Positions 49,592-59,785 of a DNA stretch of 64,000 nt are shown in pieces. The DNA is taken from contig CM033745.1 in assembly GCA_019671005.1 (NCBI GenBank), forward strand, positions 1,116,001-1,180,000. Direction: 5' to 3'. Under the pieces are notes generated by a model. The model had not been told where the DNA came from, made no database searches, and worked only from the letters and a program-made list of their open reading frames with translations. Within the stretch, counting starts at the first letter, position 1, and each line of letters begins with the position of its first letter. The translations under genes and the position numbers were made by a program. This DNA is from Hibiscus mutabilis (Eukaryota > Streptophyta > Magnoliopsida > Malvales > Malvaceae).

Positions 49592-49596
49592 CCAGG

Positions 49597-50038
49597 CTCC
49601 TGTCATGTGATGTTAAATCCACCCCCACACCATTGGACATTTTCAGCGTTGGAAATGCATAAACAAGCTAAGCTCTGTTCCCATGCTAATAAACTTAGCA
49701 GGGAAAGGAAAACTTGGCATAACATGAATATAAATGAGAATTGCAGACAAAAATACTGAAAATCTCTAATAATCATTCCTTATAGATTAAATACAGCACA
49801 CCAAAGAAAAAAGTAAAATAGAAAATGTTTGATCGAATATCGACCCATTAATATTGGGGGAAACACCGCCGAAAGTTACAAGGATCATTCATTCACATCA
49901 CCTACTTCACATATTAACATTAAATTAGATTTCTCCAAAATCCAATGTTAATAGCAATTTTTCCCATTCAAATTTGACCTACAACCATGAAAAAAAATCA
50001 ATTTAAAGAAATATCGAGTCTGAAAGCCAATTTTCTTT
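49597..50038. other. Spacer and TIM23 3' flank
   Basis: No gene seen. AT-rich sequence between the retrotransposon and the TIM23 stop codon; it would include the TIM23 3' UTR. Confidence 0.5.
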
Positions 50039-50602
50039 TTAAATGGGCACGTATCTCTTCAGCACGTGCTTCCCAGCGACAACCGCCCCCGCCGCCAACC
50101 CGCCAAGCGCGCCCGCCACTGCAGCGGACCTCACCCCTCTCGCCGCACGACAAATCGCCCCGGTAGTGAGTCCTGCCGCAACGCTAGTCCATACATCGTC
50201 ACGATCACTCACGGCAACGATTCCACTCTCCGTGCCCGCGTAAACCAGGCCCACCACCCCGATCCTATTCCCCCACGACCGACCAGTGTGACCGGCACCG
50301 TTCAAGATCCGGTTGATTTTTAGCTTTAAAGTATCTCCTTGCTCGAAACTCCTCAGAGCCGAGAAGAGTCCAACGCCTGCACCACATACCGATCCGCCTA
50401 AATAAGCGGAACCGGTGTAAAAGGTTAGGTTTTCTCCCCAAGAGCGGCGTTGGTGAAGGGATTCCTCGGCGAAGAGGAACTCCGGGGAGGTCGGGAGCTT
50501 GTACAGGTTGGTTATGGGAACTTGAAGGTTTAGGTCTTGGTATGGGTTATAAAGTCGGCTGTTTGGGTCAGTTTCAGGGTCGGAGACACGATGATGAGCC
50601 AT
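50039..50602 (-). CDS. TIM23: TIM23, mitochondrial inner membrane import channel subunit
   Basis: TIM23 is the channel-forming subunit of the presequence translocase that moves precursor proteins across or into the inner mitochondrial membrane. The reading frame has one exon of 187 residues, against 188 in Arabidopsis TIM23-2. Recognisable blocks: SRLYNPYQDLN, LYKLPTSPEFLFAEE, RRSWGENLTFYTGSAYLGGS (first membrane span), LKINRILNGAGHTGRSWGNR, GIVAVSDRDDVWTSVAAGL and the Gly/Ala-rich last span VAGALGGLAAGAVVAGKHV. These make up the Tim17/22/23 PRAT fold with four membrane segments. I chose ATG 50602 (MAHHRVSDPETD), which matches family N-termini, rather than the in-frame ATG at 50626, which adds eight residues. 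The gene is GC-richer than its surroundings. Confidence 0.95.
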   Translation of the reverse strand: MAHHRVSDPETDPNSRLYNPYQDLNLQVPITNLYKLPTSPEFLFAEESLHQRRSWGENLTFYTGSAYLGGSVCGAGVGLFSALRSFEQGDTLKLKINRILNGAGHTGRSWGNRIGVVGLVYAGTESGIVAVSDRDDVWTSVAAGLTTGAICRAARGVRSAAVAGALGGLAAGAVVAGKHVLKRYVPI

Positions 50603-51269
50603 TGTTAAAGGTGAGTTGGGTGGCACAATACTCCGAGTCAGGGTTTTGGTTTATTGGAATAAAAGGAATAAAGGGTTTTTCAGGGCTGAGAGAAGGGTTT
50701 AAGTTTAATATTTAGTTCCAGAGTTGGAAGTTGGACCGATGTTGGGCTTTCTCTCCTTTTAAAGATACTAGCAGTATTCAGCCCGCTTACTCTGGGGATT
50801 ATAATTTTTTATATTATTTAATTAAGAAATTACTTGTTTATGAATTGATTTTATTTGAAATTTATTATTAATAAATTTAATTATAAAATATTATATTAAA
50901 TAATATATAATAAAAATAATTTTAAATATATTATTTAAAAGCTTAGCTAGTTACAAATAATAAAAATTATTTTTACATTATTAAATTATGATGATGACTA
51001 TCTGTAATAATTTTTATTCGGCTCGTAAACTCGCTCACGATATATTATATTCGGATTTTGGAGGTTGGGTAGAGGCATGGTTAATTTGAAATAATTACAC
51101 TTTATATGAATCGAATCAAGTATAGAGTTACCACATTGTAAGCAACGCAGTTTATCAAGTCAAAAAATAAATTTTAAACCAAATAATGATGTCATAATGT
51201 TAACAATCATTTTTGGAGTTATAGATTCCGAAATCAACCACGCAAAAACAATTACTATTAAAACAATTA

Positions 51270-51480
51270 TCTTTTACACATGCGATAAAAAAAATAAAAT
51301 TTCTACGAGTAGATTATAATTTAGGAGTTTAAGCGGTAGAATTTGTAATTTAGAGTTTACTATTTAAGTTTTAGTTAGGTTTTAAGATTTTAGGATTAAA
51401 AATTTAAATTTTAGAAACTTAAAAATATATATGTTTGGATAAAATTTATTTACACTGACAATATATCAAATATTTACCTT
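51270..51480. repeat. Dispersed repeat with telomere-like core, copy 4
   Basis: The left end TCTTTTACACATGCGATAAA, a core of TTTAGGAGTTTAAGCGG and TAGTTAGGTTTTAAG words, and a right end ATTTACACTGACAATATATC then AAATATTTACCTTT match the architecture at 20215 and 33345. Confidence 0.45.
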
Positions 51481-52289
51481 TAAAAATATCACTTTTAACA
51501 ACGTTGTGACATTACAAGAATAAAGTCATAACAATACTAGAAAGACATTGAGGTATTCGTTGGACAATATAATAATATACATGTTCACTTTATAGTGTAT
51601 GAATGAAATTTGTGGGTCTAATATGATGCATATTAAACATAATGAAATGCATCATAATACATCACCATTACGACACAAATATAAAAAGGGAGACACGTGT
51701 ACATGTCATTCTCAATCTAAATATAAAAGGTAGAGTCAAAATATACATAAATTTTAATTCAGCTGATTCCCCAAGAATGTAGCATCGCGAATTTAATCAC
51801 GTTCATGACAATAATGTATATGTGAAAAACAAAACAATTACCGAAGCTCAATAATACTCATATACAAATAATAGAAGTAATAATTTAAAATTAATACTAT
51901 CATCAACAATCAATTGATTTAATAAATAAAGTATTAATTTTTTAAAATTAAAATTTTAACACAGTGAATAATAAAAACTAAATTAAACAACTATTACCGT
52001 AGCGACGCTCTGCAAAATTTATCATGATATCACTTAACAATAGAAACCATAAATCATGAAATCTAGCATTATGGTTCAAGAATCAAATTATGGCTTCTCT
52101 ACTCTTGCCATTTTTATTATCTTAAAAAATGTTTAATCTCACGTTTTCAAATAAAAGACAACATCTTACATAAGACTTAACATAAACTAATTTGTTCTAT
52201 AAGCCTTCTTTTTATTGGAAGTAAAATGCTAGAGAAGAAACAAGGAAGAAGAACAAAAGCCATTGGGGAAAAAGAAGGCTTCATCGCTA

Positions 52290-53095
52290 AATAGGTGCTC
52301 AATTTAGACTTTTTTTAGTTAAGTGTCTAAATTATTTTTTAGGTCAAATAGGTGTTTAACGTTTTATTCTGTGACCCATTTAAGGTTCTTTATTAATTCT
52401 AACCGTTAAATGACACATGTAATCTCCTAAAAAATTTCAAAAATTATATTAAAAAAATAAAATTACTTAATTTTTAGAAAATCTCTAAGATTTCTAAATT
52501 TCACAAAATAACCCCAAATTCCAAAATCCCTAACTCCTCAAAACCTAAATCCCGATTAAGAACGATTTCGCCTCTGGTTGCCCTGTCCTCGCGCATTGCA
52601 TTGGTCGTCGGACCATCACGGCCATTTCCTCCACTACCATGTCGTTAAAAATCGACCGACGCCGTGTGAAATATCTAAATTGTCGAATGATTTTTTCGAA
52701 CGATTCACGACGAACGACGACATGACAGATGATGAATGACACATGAATTGTTCGGCGAGGGAAGGACGTTTTATTCTGCCGTTGGCAACGTGGCCAGTAC
52801 CAGCTAGAGTGGTCAAATTTGGGAGTTTAGAAGATTTAGGGACTATTTAAGAATATTTAATAATTTTAAGATATATTTTATTATTATTTTGTTTTTATTT
52901 ATTTTTAATATGATTTTTAAAATTTTCAAAAGATCTTTCAATAGTGAGAATCAACAAAAAGAAAAACTTAAATAAATTATAAAATAAAATATTAAGTAAC
53001 TATTTAATTAAAAAATAATTTAAACACTCAATTCGAAGAAAAAAAGTTTAAATACTTATCTGACAATTAACTTAAAAAATAATTTAAAGCAGATG
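52290..53095. mobile_element. Terminal-inverted-repeat element with GC-rich core (Pack-type candidate)
   Basis: The left end (AGGTGCTCAATTTAGAC, TTAAGTGTCTAAATTATTTT, GGTCAAATAGGTGTTTAA) resembles the reverse complement of the right end (TAAATTATTTTTTAAGTTAA, TTGTCAGATAAGTATTTAAA, CGAATTGAGTGTTTAAATTA), with mismatches. Between the AT-rich arms lies a GC-rich island at about 52550–52800, very unlike its surroundings. Its longest minus-strand reading frame is 65 codons and matches no family I know. No target-site duplication could be fixed. Confidence 0.5.
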
Positions 53096-53359
53096 AATAA
53101 ACGGCCAGAAACAGAAAGAAAGAAAGAAAGAAAGATGGATGGGATCAGATACATCACATCGCATGGGGTACAAAGACATTAATGGTATGGATACGACTTT
53201 TGAGAGGAGATGAAGACACGTGTCCCTCCTCAAAGTTTGCCCATCAAAAATCATGGGTAAGATGTCTCTATGTAAGCACTGTCCTAAGCATTCCCTGTCT
53301 TAAAACTTAAAAGCATTCAATGATGATGATTATTACATGTATACGTGTCCCCTAAAGGA

Positions 53360-53641
53360 GTTGATCCGTTGTGCTTATTCACCAGATCTGGTTAGTCCTA
53401 TCTTCAATTCTGCTTGCTTTTAACTCATGCCCCCTCTAAAAGCTTTAATCTTGGTGGTTTACTGTTTCTTCAGTACTCTGTACATTTGTTATGAAAAGAG
53501 TGTAGGGTCGTTGAGATTCATTGCAATGGAGAAAGTATTGGTAGAATCCAATGACTTGGTCCCAAGTTTGTTGCTGGAAGGTGATAGTTGAAGATGAATG
53601 GTAATTTTAAGTGGTAATAATTTGAGTAGAGGCAGGAATTG
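53360..53641 (+). promoter_or_regulatory. PP2C 5' leader with three upstream ORFs
   Basis: Three non-overlapping upstream ORFs precede the main ATG at 53642: 53491–53505 (4 codons plus stop), 53526–53591 (21 codons plus stop, beginning MEKVLVESNDLVP) and 53594–53617 (7 codons plus stop). All are closed before the main start. Whether all three lie in the mature leader depends on transcription start and leader splicing, which are not visible. Confidence 0.45.
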
Positions 53642-55733
53642 ATGGAAGAGATGTCTCCTGCAGTTGCAGTAACGCTTAACTCTATGTGTGAGAACTCTGG
53701 AATCGCAGCCCATGTGGAAATCGCAACGATCAAGATCGTAACCGATGCAGCAAACTTGTTGTCTGATTCTGCAAAGGTCATTTCTCAGGAATCTATTTCT
53801 AGCAGCTATGGAAATTGTGAAGACCGTAAGAATGAGGTTAACATGGTGGCAATGTCCGAGGGTGTTGGGGAAGGAGCTGATTTGTTGATGGTACCCGAGA
53901 ACAGAAATAGATCAATCGCTACTAGTGAATCGATGGCTCAGGAAAGCGAGGAAGATGAAATTTTATCAGTGGACACTAATGGAATTATATATGAGGGGTT
54001 GCTGGTTTTAAATGCAGGTTCGGATATAAGCTTGCAAAATGCGGAAATTGAAACTGGTCGAATTCTCGCTAAGGCTATTATTTTGGGAGAGTCGAGCATT
54101 GAGCAGGTGCCTACGGTTGAAGTTCTTCTTACAACAAGTCCAGATGCAAAGATTTCTGATGGGTTTGATTTAAAGGCCCCTGAAGTGGTAATTCAACTGC
54201 CGAATGAAAAGAATCTCAATAGAGGTAGCCGTAGTGTTTTTGAGTTGGATTGTATTCCCCTTTGGGGATCGGTCTCTATTATTGGAAAAAGAACGGAAAT
54301 GGAAGATACCGTTGCTGCTATACCTCGGTTTATAAAGATTCCTATCAAAATGCTTATTGGTGATCGTGTTTTCAATGGAATCAGTCAAAGTCTTAATGAC
54401 CTTACTGGACACTTTTTTGGTGTTTATGACGGCCATGGTGGCTCACAGGTACAACATACTTCCAAAAATCTGGTTTTACATTTTAGCTATATTTTTAAGG
54501 AAGCTTTGAAATTTCTTGAATTTAATGCTAGCTTGCTATCTGTATGTTTTTTTTTATGGATGACTGCATAGTGCAACATCTTTGTTCTTCTGATTGTTGT
54601 GACTTTTGATCAATTTATCTTTCTTTCGATGGTTCATCTTATCGGAATCTCATGCAGGTGGCAAACTATTGTCGTGATCGTATCCATGTGGCTTTGGCAG
54701 AAGAGATTGTGAGCTTTAAAGACAACTTATGTGATGGCACTAGTAAGGAAAGTCGACAAGCACACTGGGAGAAGACATTTACTAGTTGCTTTACAAAGGT
54801 TGATGATGAGATCGGAGGAAAAGTTAGCAGAGGCAATGAAGATTTTAGTGCTAGTTTTGAACCCATTGCCCCCGAAACTGTGGGATCAACTGCTGTGGTG
54901 GCCTTGGTTTGTTCGTCACATATTGTTGTTGCTAACTGTGGTGATTCAAGAGCAGTTTTGTGCCGTGGCAAAGAAGCCATGGCATCGTCTAGTGATCACA
55001 AAGTAAGGCAATTTAAAGTCTTCGGGTTTTCTACGAATAAATAAATAAGCTCTGTTTAATGAAACCATCACAATTGCTTTTTGATTCACAGCCAAACAGA
55101 GAAGATGAGTATGCAAGGATTGAGGCATCAGGAGGCAAAGTTATACAGTGGAAGGGGCATCGTGTATTTGGTGTTCTTGCGATGTCAAGGTCCATTGGTA
55201 TGTTCATTTCTGTCTGACTTTGAACTAATCAGCCACCTGTTCCAGCGAAAAAAGATATAACGTTGCTACAAATGTGAAGGATGAAGTCTTCCCCTTTGTT
55301 TCAAGATGCTAAAGCTTGATCTCTATCGTACTAGTTTTATAAATTGAACTTTGAGTACATTGATGCATTTACTATTTTCTTTTATGTTGAATTCACAGGT
55401 GATAGATATTTGAAACCGTGGATTATCTCAGAACCAGAAGTTATGTTTATTCCTCGAGCAAGAGAAGATGAATGTTTGATTTTAGCCAGCGATGGGTTGT
55501 GGGATGTGATAACAAATGAGGAAGCTTGTGAGGTGGCTCGAAGGCAAATCTTGCTCTGGCACAAAAAGAACGGGGTTCCATCGTTGGTCGAAAGAGGCAA
55601 AGGAATCGACCCTGCTGCGCAAGCGGCAGCCAAATACCTCTCGATGCTGGCCATCCAAAAAGGTAGCAGTGACAATATCTCTATAATTGTTGTAGACTTG
55701 AAAGCGCAAAGGAAGTTCAAGAGCAAATCATAA
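53642..55733 (+). CDS. HAB1: Clade A protein phosphatase 2C, HAB1-like, ABA co-receptor
   Basis: Clade A PP2Cs dephosphorylate SnRK2 kinases and are inhibited by ABA-bound PYR/PYL receptors. Coding exons: 53642–54448, 54658–55002, 55092–55197 and 55399–55733, all in phase, giving 530 residues (Arabidopsis HAB1 has 511). A long acidic N-terminal extension is followed by the catalytic core: ELDCIPLWGSVSIIGKRTEMED, GVYDGHGG (metal-binding Asp263), ETVGSTAVVALVCSSHIVVA, NCGDSRAVLCRGKEA, FGVLAMSRSIGDRYLKPW, ILASDGLWDV and the C-terminal KGSSDNISIIVVDLKAQRKF block. Trp404 in GGKVIQW corresponds to the Trp that locks onto ABA-receptor complexes. The N-terminus MEEMSPAVAVTL matches HAB1 and supports ATG 53642. 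It appears functional. Confidence 0.95.
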
Positions 55734-56550
55734 TCAGTATTTGTCCCCAATCATCCAAAATCAAGAGTTTATAATAGCTTACATATTAGAGGGTAGTAAT
55801 GAAATACATAGCTCCGCTCCATTACTTTTTCTTATGGGCTTAATGTCTGTACAAGAACAGAAAATTAGTATGTATCATAGCGAGTGTTTTTGACTGCCAT
55901 ATTTCCTATGTTTTGGTATTAATGGTGCCAAGCTTTTATGCTTTACATATATATATATATGCACACACATTGAGATAACAATTGAAGTTATCATCCCTTA
56001 CAAGCTAATTAGTTGAGTAGTGTTGAAGAGGTTGCAAATATGGCTTTCGTAAAATGTTTCGACTTCATCGGTTTTTCATTTATGCAAAACTGCCATGTGA
56101 TTATATGGTGGACAATTAACTCTTATTAACTCGGATGTCAGAAAATCATTCTTGATTTTGAACCTGCTGAGTGACTGCATTCACTTCCAGATGGAAAAAG
56201 AGGATGGCCATTTCTATAGCATATTTTAACAGTCATGAACAACACAGTGGCAGTGGCAGTGGCAGTGGCAGTGGCTAATTCTTCCTGGTAGTAGTACGAG
56301 AATCAACTAGTCGAGGAATTTGTCATTTTCATTTAAATGAATACCTTCATCCACCTCCATGCTATTGCAAGCCCTCTAAGCTTATTCCAGCAAGTCCATA
56401 GATAATATCTTGAATGCGTTGCTTGTTGAACTTTGATGCTCTTTGTTTGTTTTTTCTCTTGATTTGAATGAAAGTATTGCTTCCTTGTCAAACAAAAACA
56501 AATGTTGATGAGAATGTGCCTGCATACATCGAACAAAATAACTCATCAGC
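55734..56550. other. PP2C 3' flank and spacer
   Basis: No gene seen. A short AT run lies near 55950–55960, and a perfect hexanucleotide array of CAGTGG (about five units) lies at 56246–56275. Confidence 0.55.
56246..56275 (+). repeat. (CAGTGG)n hexanucleotide repeat
   Basis: About five uninterrupted CAGTGG/GGCAGT units in non-coding DNA downstream of the PP2C gene. Confidence 0.85.
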
Positions 56551-57259
56551 TCCTTGGATATGGATTACACGTCATCTTACATCGTCTCCCTTCGTAAAGC
56601 ATCCGGCTTAAATCCTCTGCATCACAGCGTACACTGCATAAATAAACAAAACCCTTATTTTATTGACACATCAAAATCCAAGCTTTACCAGCCATCCAAA
56701 CGCTCTCATACCATCAAACCAACCGTAGACAATCATAACCTTTCGGATAACCAAAAACATAAAAATTGAAAGATACCTAATCCATAACCGACACTTGTCC
56801 GTTCCGCCTTCTTTAACTGTACGTCTTATTCTCTTCCCTCCCCTATTTTCTACCTCTAATCTCCGGTAACCCATTTCTCTTATCTTCTTCTCTAAATCTC
56901 TCCGCAATAGCAAGAATCTCTCTATAACCGGTTGAAAGTTACGTCGCCGGGGATTACAATGGTTGAGTCTCCGGTAAACGAAATAATTATGCTGTGATCA
57001 ATCTTTTTCTTTTCCTTTTTCTTTTCTGTGTACCCAAAGAAATGATAGATCCGTTTGCTTTGATTAACGTTCGATCCAAATTTTGGTTCCACAAGAGGAA
57101 AAAAACTCCTTCATCGTTGCATTTGCTTTGCCTTTAATCTCACCCGAAACGGTGACTATTGACTCTGACGGTGGTGTTGGCTTTGGGTTAAATTGTACGG
57201 TTTCGGTGTCAATTTGTTGATTTCGAGGTTTGGGGGTTCGATCTTTAAAACTGGGAAAG
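56551..57259 (+). promoter_or_regulatory. Promoter and 5' leader of the carrier gene, with upstream ORFs
   Basis: CT-rich leader-like sequence (TCTCTTATCTTCTTCTCTAA) lies near 56877–56896. Two upstream ORFs are visible: an ATG at 56959 (12 codons, begins MVESPVNEI) and an ATG at 57042 (31 codons, closing at 57135–57137). A donor-like CCG|GTAAACG at 56970 and an acceptor-like TTTCGAG near 57226 would remove the second uORF if used, but this splicing is a guess. Confidence 0.35.
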
Positions 57260-58306
57260 ATGAATGTAAGGGTGGCCGAGGAAGAATCGGCACAAGGGAT
57301 TCATATCCCGGCGGATATAGATTGGGAAATGCTCGATAAATCCAAGTTTTTCTTCTTAGGCGCAGCTCTGTTTTCAGGTGTTTCAGCCACCCTTTACCCC
57401 GTAGTTTTGGTTAAAACGAGGCAACAAGTGGCTCAAGCTCAACTTTCCGGTATCCGAACCGCCCTTTCCATTGTTAAACACGAAGGTTTGAGGGCTTTAT
57501 ACCGCGGATTCGGTACTTCTTTAATGGGAACAATCCCGGCTCGAGCTCTTTACATGGCAGCTCTTGAGGTTACCAAAAGTAACATAGGCAGTGCCACGAT
57601 TAACTTGGGTGTTCCCGAACCAACCGTGGCGGCAATTGCTAATGCCGCTGCAGGATTAAGCGCTGCAATGGCTGCACAGCTTGTTTGGACCCCGGTCGAT
57701 GTGGTCAGCCAGAGGTTAATGGTTCAAGGAACCCACCCGAGTTGTAGTTCACCTCGTAGATATGTAAATGGGATCGATGCGTTTAGGAAAATAGTTAGGA
57801 CGGATGGTCCAAAGGGGCTGTACAGAGGCTTTGGGATATCGATTTTAACGTATGCTCCATCGAATGCAGTGTGGTGGGCATCTTATTCGGTAGCGCAGAG
57901 GCTCGTTTGGGGAGGCATTGGATGCTACGTTTGCAAGAAAGATGGCGATAGTAATGCCAACGGGAGTAGTACTACTAATAGTAACACGATTCGGCCGGAT
58001 ATGAAGACGGTAATGGCTGTTCAGGGAGTGAGTGCAGCCATGGCCGGAGGGATGTCAGCTTTGATTACAATGCCACTGGACACAATCAAGACTAGACTGC
58101 AAGTCCTGGATGGGGAAGAGAATGGGAGGCGTGGACCAACAGTCGGGCAAACTGTTCGGAACTTGATTAAAGAAGGTGGATGGTTGACTTGTTATAGAGG
58201 GTTAGGGCCGAGGTGGGCGTCTATGTCAATGTCCGCAACAACAATGATCACTACTTATGAGTTCTTGAAACGACTCTCAGCTAAGAACCAGGACAGCTTG
58301 AATTAA
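57260..58306 (+). CDS. Mitochondrial carrier family protein, SLC25A44-like
   Basis: A 348-residue intronless member of the mitochondrial carrier family, closest in recall to the plant group related to animal SLC25A44 (a branched-chain amino-acid carrier in mammals). The plant substrate is unknown. Three repeats of two membrane helices are visible. Their PX(D/E)XX(K/R)-type motifs are PVVLVKTRQQ (from residue 47, acidic residue missing), TPVDVVSQRL (basic residue replaced) and the canonical MPLDTIKTRL, the same pattern as in this subgroup. GLRALYRGFGTSL, GPKGLYRGFGISILTYAPSN and CYRGLGPRW are the matching loop helices. The start is ATG 57260 (MNVRVAEEES). An in-frame TTG upstream at 57230 is not needed. 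It carries IHIPADIDWEMLDKSKFF, typical of the group, just before the first helix. Confidence 0.92.
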   Translation: MNVRVAEEESAQGIHIPADIDWEMLDKSKFFFLGAALFSGVSATLYPVVLVKTRQQVAQAQLSGIRTALSIVKHEGLRALYRGFGTSLMGTIPARALYMAALEVTKSNIGSATINLGVPEPTVAAIANAAAGLSAAMAAQLVWTPVDVVSQRLMVQGTHPSCSSPRRYVNGIDAFRKIVRTDGPKGLYRGFGISILTYAPSNAVWWASYSVAQRLVWGGIGCYVCKKDGDSNANGSSTTNSNTIRPDMKTVMAVQGVSAAMAGGMSALITMPLDTIKTRLQVLDGEENGRRGPTVGQTVRNLIKEGGWLTCYRGLGPRWASMSMSATTMITTYEFLKRLSAKNQDSLN

Positions 58307-59699
58307 TACATAAAAAAGAATAGTAAAAACATTTTCTTTTCTTTCTGGGTTCTTTGATCTTTGGCTAAATCATGCTTCCTTCTAATGTTTTTGTTTCCCT
58401 CCTTTTTTTTTTCTTCTTCTTCTTTCTAAGTTAGCCTGCTGGTGAATGTAAATCTGGGTGCATGTTTTTTTTAATCTCAAATATGAATATAAATCTCTTT
58501 ATTTCTTTTCCACTATGCCTAATCATGGATTAACATCTTATTAGTAAAGGAATTTTATTAAAAAATTATGGGGTCTTGTTTATCTGTTCTACTTTTCTTT
58601 CTTTCTTCTATTTGTCATCAAATTTCTAATAATATAATAAATGTCATTTGATAGAATAGAAAATGAGAGTGGTGTCTTGTCAGGGGCTGGAATAATGGGT
58701 GGAGTTGATGTGGAATCTAGGGGTCTTTTATGTATTTTACTGCAAATCTTGCAAAAGTATGAATTTATTTTATTCTAATTTGTTCATAATTCAACCATCA
58801 CATGATAGTAACGTTTCTTGTGGTGGCCGGTGGGTCTATCTCAATACCTAACTTACATAATCAGATTCGGATGGACATGGAAATTGGCAAGTTTGGAGCC
58901 ATTTAGTTAATGACTTTATTCTTAATTTAATTCTCGGAGTAATTTTGTTTTCTCAGTTCAGACTTTAATTATTATTTTTAGTTTACCTTTGGAATTATCA
59001 TTTTTTTCTTAATTTATCCGCAAGACGGAAAGAAGAGTACACTTCAAAAATAAATTAATCATAGATTTTAATGAAGAAAAAAATAAGTTGATCTAAATCA
59101 AGTGAGGGAATCTCATGGATTTAGTTAATTAGTAGTGGGCCGTACTAGATCTCAATCTTTACATATGGCTTAGTTCACACCTTGTAACTTTACAGCCGGT
59201 AATCCATAATTATTTTATATTATCTTTTAGAAGCAGACCATAATTCTGGGCAAAACCTTTTATGAATGGAGTAGTCTCCACTCCTATTGTGAAAAGTTTT
59301 AGTCAAACTAAAACTTCCAAGTATATTATAATTTTTTGGTAAATTATTGTAAATTTTGATAGATATTGCATATTTTAGTAGAAAGTTAATTGTTTTTGAC
59401 AAGTGTTAAGAAATTTCATCTCATTTTTAGCATTATAACATAGGCGATTAACCTTCTCTAGCACGAAACATAAAAGAAAATCAGCTTAAGGCAAAAATTA
59501 AACTGATATTTTGTATGTCTGTATCGTGTTCAAGGTGTTAATGTTACAGACTGGAAATTTTAGTTCCATATAAATGTAAATATAAGGTATATGGAGAGAT
59601 GGAACATGCAATTGAAGCTCAAATGTATGGCAGTGCATGCATGAATTTTTTTAAAATAATGTCACCGATATGTTGTTGACGGGACAAATATAACTGAAC
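58307..59699. other. Intergenic spacer between convergent genes
   Basis: No gene seen. The carrier 3' UTR probably ends within about 200 bases (T-rich, with TTCTTCTTCTTC near 58411). The minus-strand ORF 59220–59402 has no family features. Confidence 0.55.
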
Positions 59700-59720
59700 A
59701 GAGCAAAGGATGACTTCCCA
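59700..59720 (-). promoter_or_regulatory. miR169-like target site in the NF-YA 3' UTR
   Basis: The plus strand AGAGCAAAGGATGACTTCCC resembles plant miR169 (GAGCCAAGGATGACTTGCC core) at 17 of 21 positions against the miR169d form, including an unbroken AAGGATGACTT. The site in the NF-YA transcript (minus strand) is therefore complementary to miR169 and lies 65–85 bases after the stop codon, where NF-YA genes normally carry it. The microRNA sequence was recalled, not searched. Confidence 0.75.
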
Positions 59721-59785
59721 TGGGAACAAAGCAGCCGTATTTTTCATCGGCATCAGACTGCTCAAACAAGAATCGATCTTGTCTA

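Larger units (their letters stand above)
50627..53359. other. AT-rich intergenic DNA with repeat elements
   Basis: No gene seen. It holds a copy of the telomere-like-core repeat family at about 51270–51480 and a terminal-inverted-repeat element at about 52290–53095, listed separately. A short GAAA run is at 53112–53134. The first few hundred bases would contain the TIM23 promoter. Confidence 0.5.

Noticed and set aside
50043..50323. Pro/Ala/Arg-rich plus-strand ORFs
   Set aside because: Antisense shadows of the GC-rich TIM23 coding region.
56671..56913. 80-codon basic minus-strand ORF
   Set aside because: Lies in the promoter/leader region of the carrier gene and shows no domain.
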